A DNA stretch of 64,000 nucleotides, taken from positions 2,890,001 through 2,954,000 of the forward strand of contig NZ_CP040058.1 in NCBI RefSeq assembly GCF_005280655.1, written 5' to 3'. The notes under the pieces were generated by a model. The model was not told the DNA's origin. It saw only the letters and a list, made by a program, of their open reading frames with translations, and searched no databases. Shown piece by piece: positions 62,029 to 64,000 of the stretch. The DNA is from Anaerostipes rhamnosivorans (GTDB lineage Bacteria; Bacillota; Clostridia; Lachnospirales; Lachnospiraceae). The position numbers and the translations under genes are program-made. The stretch's first letter is position 1. Each line of letters begins with the position of its first letter.

Positions 62029-63390
62029 TTACATTTCCTTTAATTCAAAGATAAATTCTGAACCTTCTCCTTCCCTACTTTTTACCCAAATCTGTCCTTC
62101 ATGTATCCTGACAATCCATCTTACCATAGACAGGCCCAAACCGGTACCCCTCTCTTGGTTTTGAGTGTTTCTGCTCCTGTCTGCCCGGTAAAAACGGTTC
62201 CATATCTTATCCAGATGCTCAGATTTGATACCCTGACCGTCATCCTTTACGATTCCCCTGATCTTTCCGTCCTCTCGGAACAGAGATACTTTCACGATTC
62301 CATTGCGTTTTCCATAATTGATGGAATTCTCCACCAGATTAATCAGCATTCTAGTCAGCAGCATTTGATCCCCTGCTGCCATAAGTCCAGGCTCGATTTC
62401 GCTGAGCAGATGAATCTTCTTTTCTTCTGCTTTACCAGACAGTTCCTCCAAAGTCGTCTCAACCAGCATACTCATATCCACAGCTTCAAACTGAAAGGTC
62501 TCCTTCCCTCTCTCACACCGGGCGATCATCAAGAGCTGTGAGATGAGCTCAGACATCTTTTTCGCCTGACGCAGCACGATCCTGATCTCCTGCTTTTGCT
62601 CCTCGCTGATGCTGTCTTCTTCCAAAGCGTACTCACACTCTGCTATGATCACAGATACCGGGGTTCGGAGTTCATGGGACACATCCGATGTAAACTGCTT
62701 TTCATCCTCAAAAGAAGCTTCCAGCCGGTCAAACATCTCATTAAACGTACACGTCAGCTGGTGCATCTCATCCTCCGTCTTGGGCACTAAAAGTCTCTTT
62801 GACAGATCAGCCCCGCTGCTGATCTCCTCCGCAGTCGTACAGATTTCATCTACCGGCTTTAGTGCCTTTTTGGTCATTATATATCCAATCACTCCGATCA
62901 TCAGGATCAAAAGCGGATATACAGCCGCAAAGGCCAGCATGACCATACGCATGGTCTGCTCCATGCTATGGATGGAGGCAATCCCCCTGATCCAAATTGC
63001 TTTCCCCGTTCCGTACTGGTATGCGGCATCATAGACCATCCACTGTTTGCCGCCCTGTTTCACATTCCTCACCTCGTGGGATCGGAGCTTTAGATTCTTC
63101 GGAAATTCCACCGGCATACTCCCATGAAGCAGTCTTCCGTCCTGATCATAAATACAGAACATGACACCGTCATCATAATAATCTACATCTGAGCTCAGAT
63201 AATAAGTACCGTTCTGAAACTCAAATTCGTCTGCAAAATCCGCCACACTCCCCTGCAGATCTTCTTCAGTCTTAGACAATTCCAGCTGGTTAATGAAAAT
63301 AAAAACACCGGCAAACACTACTGCCAGCACAACAGCAATCATACCTGTATACCAAAGAGTTACCCTTTTCTTGATTGAAAACCGCCTCAT
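62029..63390 (-). CDS. Two-component sensor histidine kinase
   Basis: 453-residue kinase: TM1 at about 12-33, an extracytoplasmic sensor of about 115 residues, TM2 at about 149-173, a HAMP domain, then DHp with the phospho-His in SHELRTPV and HATPase with N-box LVENSINYG, G1 DDGQGI and G2 GTGLGLSMV. This is the ArlS/OmpR-partner type. The ATG at 63,390 has TGAGGA ahead and overlaps the response-regulator stop as ATGA. The signal sensed is unknown; the downstream NSS transporter may be a target. Confidence 0.94.
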   Translation of the reverse strand: MRRFSIKKRVTLWYTGMIAVVLAVVFAGVFIFINQLELSKTEEDLQGSVADFADEFEFQNGTYYLSSDVDYYDDGVMFCIYDQDGRLLHGSMPVEFPKNLKLRSHEVRNVKQGGKQWMVYDAAYQYGTGKAIWIRGIASIHSMEQTMRMVMLAFAAVYPLLILMIGVIGYIMTKKALKPVDEICTTAEEISSGADLSKRLLVPKTEDEMHQLTCTFNEMFDRLEASFEDEKQFTSDVSHELRTPVSVIIAECEYALEEDSISEEQKQEIRIVLRQAKKMSELISQLLMIARCERGKETFQFEAVDMSMLVETTLEELSGKAEEKKIHLLSEIEPGLMAAGDQMLLTRMLINLVENSINYGKRNGIVKVSLFREDGKIRGIVKDDGQGIKSEHLDKIWNRFYRADRSRNTQNQERGTGLGLSMVRWIVRIHEGQIWVKSREGEGSEFIFELKEM

Positions 63391-64000
63391 TCTTCTTTCC
63401 TCAATACATACCCTGCACCACGCACAGTGTGGATCAATCTGCATCTAAATCCTTCATCTATTTTTTTCCTCAGATAGCGGATATACACATCCACTACATT
63501 GGATCCGCCTTCAAAGTCGTAATTCCACGCATGCTGCTCGATCTGATCCCTGGACAGCACAATATTCTGATGTCTTAACATATATTCAAGAACCATAAAC
63601 TCCTTGCTGGACAGAGATATTTTTCTGCCTGCGCGGCTTACCTCTTTTGTCTCACAGTCCAGAACCAGGTCATCCATAGTCAGCCGGTTGGATACAAAGG
63701 ATGGTTTCCTGCGCATCATAACCCGGACCCTGGCCATGAGTTCCTCGAATGAAAAAGGCTTTACAAGGTAATCGTCCGCTCCCAGATCTAGGCCCTTGAC
63801 ACGATCTTCAATGCTGTCTCTGGCAGTCAAAAAGAGTACCGGTGTATTGTCGCCCTCATTTCGGATCCTGCTTAACAGCTCCAGGCCGTCAAGACCCGGC
63901 AGCATAATATCCAGGATCATGCCATCATAGTCTGCCATGGCAATATAATCTAATGCCTCCAGCCCGTCTCCGCAGTCATCCACTGTATAATGTTCTTTCA
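63387..64000 (-). CDS. OmpR-family response regulator, N-terminus cut by window edge
   Basis: The frame runs past position 64,000, so the first 15-25 residues are missing here; the visible part starts KEHYTVDDCGDG. The receiver has the phospho-Asp in MILDIMLPGLDG, the switch Thr in VLFLTARDS and the Lys in LVKPFSFEEL. The C-terminal winged helix has LSSKEFMVLEYML and DVYIRYLRKKID, ending RTVRGAGYVLR. It is coupled to the sensor kinase by a 4-base overlap. Confidence 0.94.
   Translation of the reverse strand, partial: KEHYTVDDCGDGLEALDYIAMADYDGMILDIMLPGLDGLELLSRIRNEGDNTPVLFLTARDSIEDRVKGLDLGADDYLVKPFSFEELMARVRVMMRRKPSFVSNRLTMDDLVLDCETKEVSRAGRKISLSSKEFMVLEYMLRHQNIVLSRDQIEQHAWNYDFEGGSNVVDVYIRYLRKKIDEGFRCRLIHTVRGAGYVLRKEE

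Overview
The window reads as chromosomal DNA from a low-to-moderate GC anaerobic Firmicute, most likely a member of the Lachnospiraceae (Clostridia). The support is indirect: strong AGGAGG ribosome-binding sites, sigma-A type promoters, a Firmicute DnaE, a CdaA/CdaR pair, tandem YfhO proteins with GtrA, Big_2-type Ig-like secreted proteins, and the gene orders dnaE-pfkA-trkH-trkA and argF-birA-coaX-dusB. A genus cannot be fixed from the sequence alone. No rRNA, tRNA, insertion sequence, integrase or CRISPR array was found.

Positions 1-19,600 are a distinctly AT-rich surface-polysaccharide locus, transcribed leftward from about 19.5 kb. It opens with a polyprenyl glycosyl-phosphotransferase and an Alg14/Alg13-like split glycosyltransferase pair. 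It continues with a legionaminic-acid-like nonulosonic acid pathway (LegB, LegC, a CBS-domain nucleotidyltransferase, NeuB/LegI, NeuA/LegF and a NeuD/LegH-like acyltransferase), several glycosyltransferases, a Wzx flippase and an unusual tailoring set (radical SAM protein, pyruvyl transferase, NodB-like protein). It ends with a Wzz-like chain-length protein. No Wzy polymerase and no hydrolysing 2-epimerase (LegG/NeuC) lies in the window. A 44-bp promoter-containing direct repeat brackets the locus. The left copy leads into a decayed fragment of the same Ig-like domain found intact in the gene at the right copy.

Positions 19,600-39,700 are a cell-envelope region. It holds a secreted Ig-like glycerophosphodiesterase, a secreted subtilisin-like protease overlapping one of two tandem YfhO glycosyltransferase genes, divergent gtrA plus a PIG-L deacetylase, and a CsbB-like polyprenyl-phosphate glycosyltransferase. 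Together these make a plausible lipid-linked three-component glycosylation system. Next come cdaR and cdaA (c-di-AMP synthesis) behind two unknown membrane proteins, a phosphoesterase, a DUF4474-type protein with a Pro/Cys-rich tail, and greA-lysS. A second CsbB-like gene ends the argF operon.

Positions 39,700-57,770 are mostly housekeeping: dusB, coaX, birA, argF, an SGNH hydrolase, a polar amino-acid ABC transporter, an SPFH/NfeD pair, an rRNA methyltransferase, TrkA/TrkH, pfkA, dnaE, a GerMN-like lipoprotein and murF. A 565-bp gap (57,769-58,333) is full of hairpins. It holds a candidate C-rich small RNA on the minus strand and an attenuator-like leader ahead of a purine-type NCS2 permease. 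The right end carries an MBL-fold hydrolase, an NSS-family transporter and a two-component system whose response regulator runs off the window edge.
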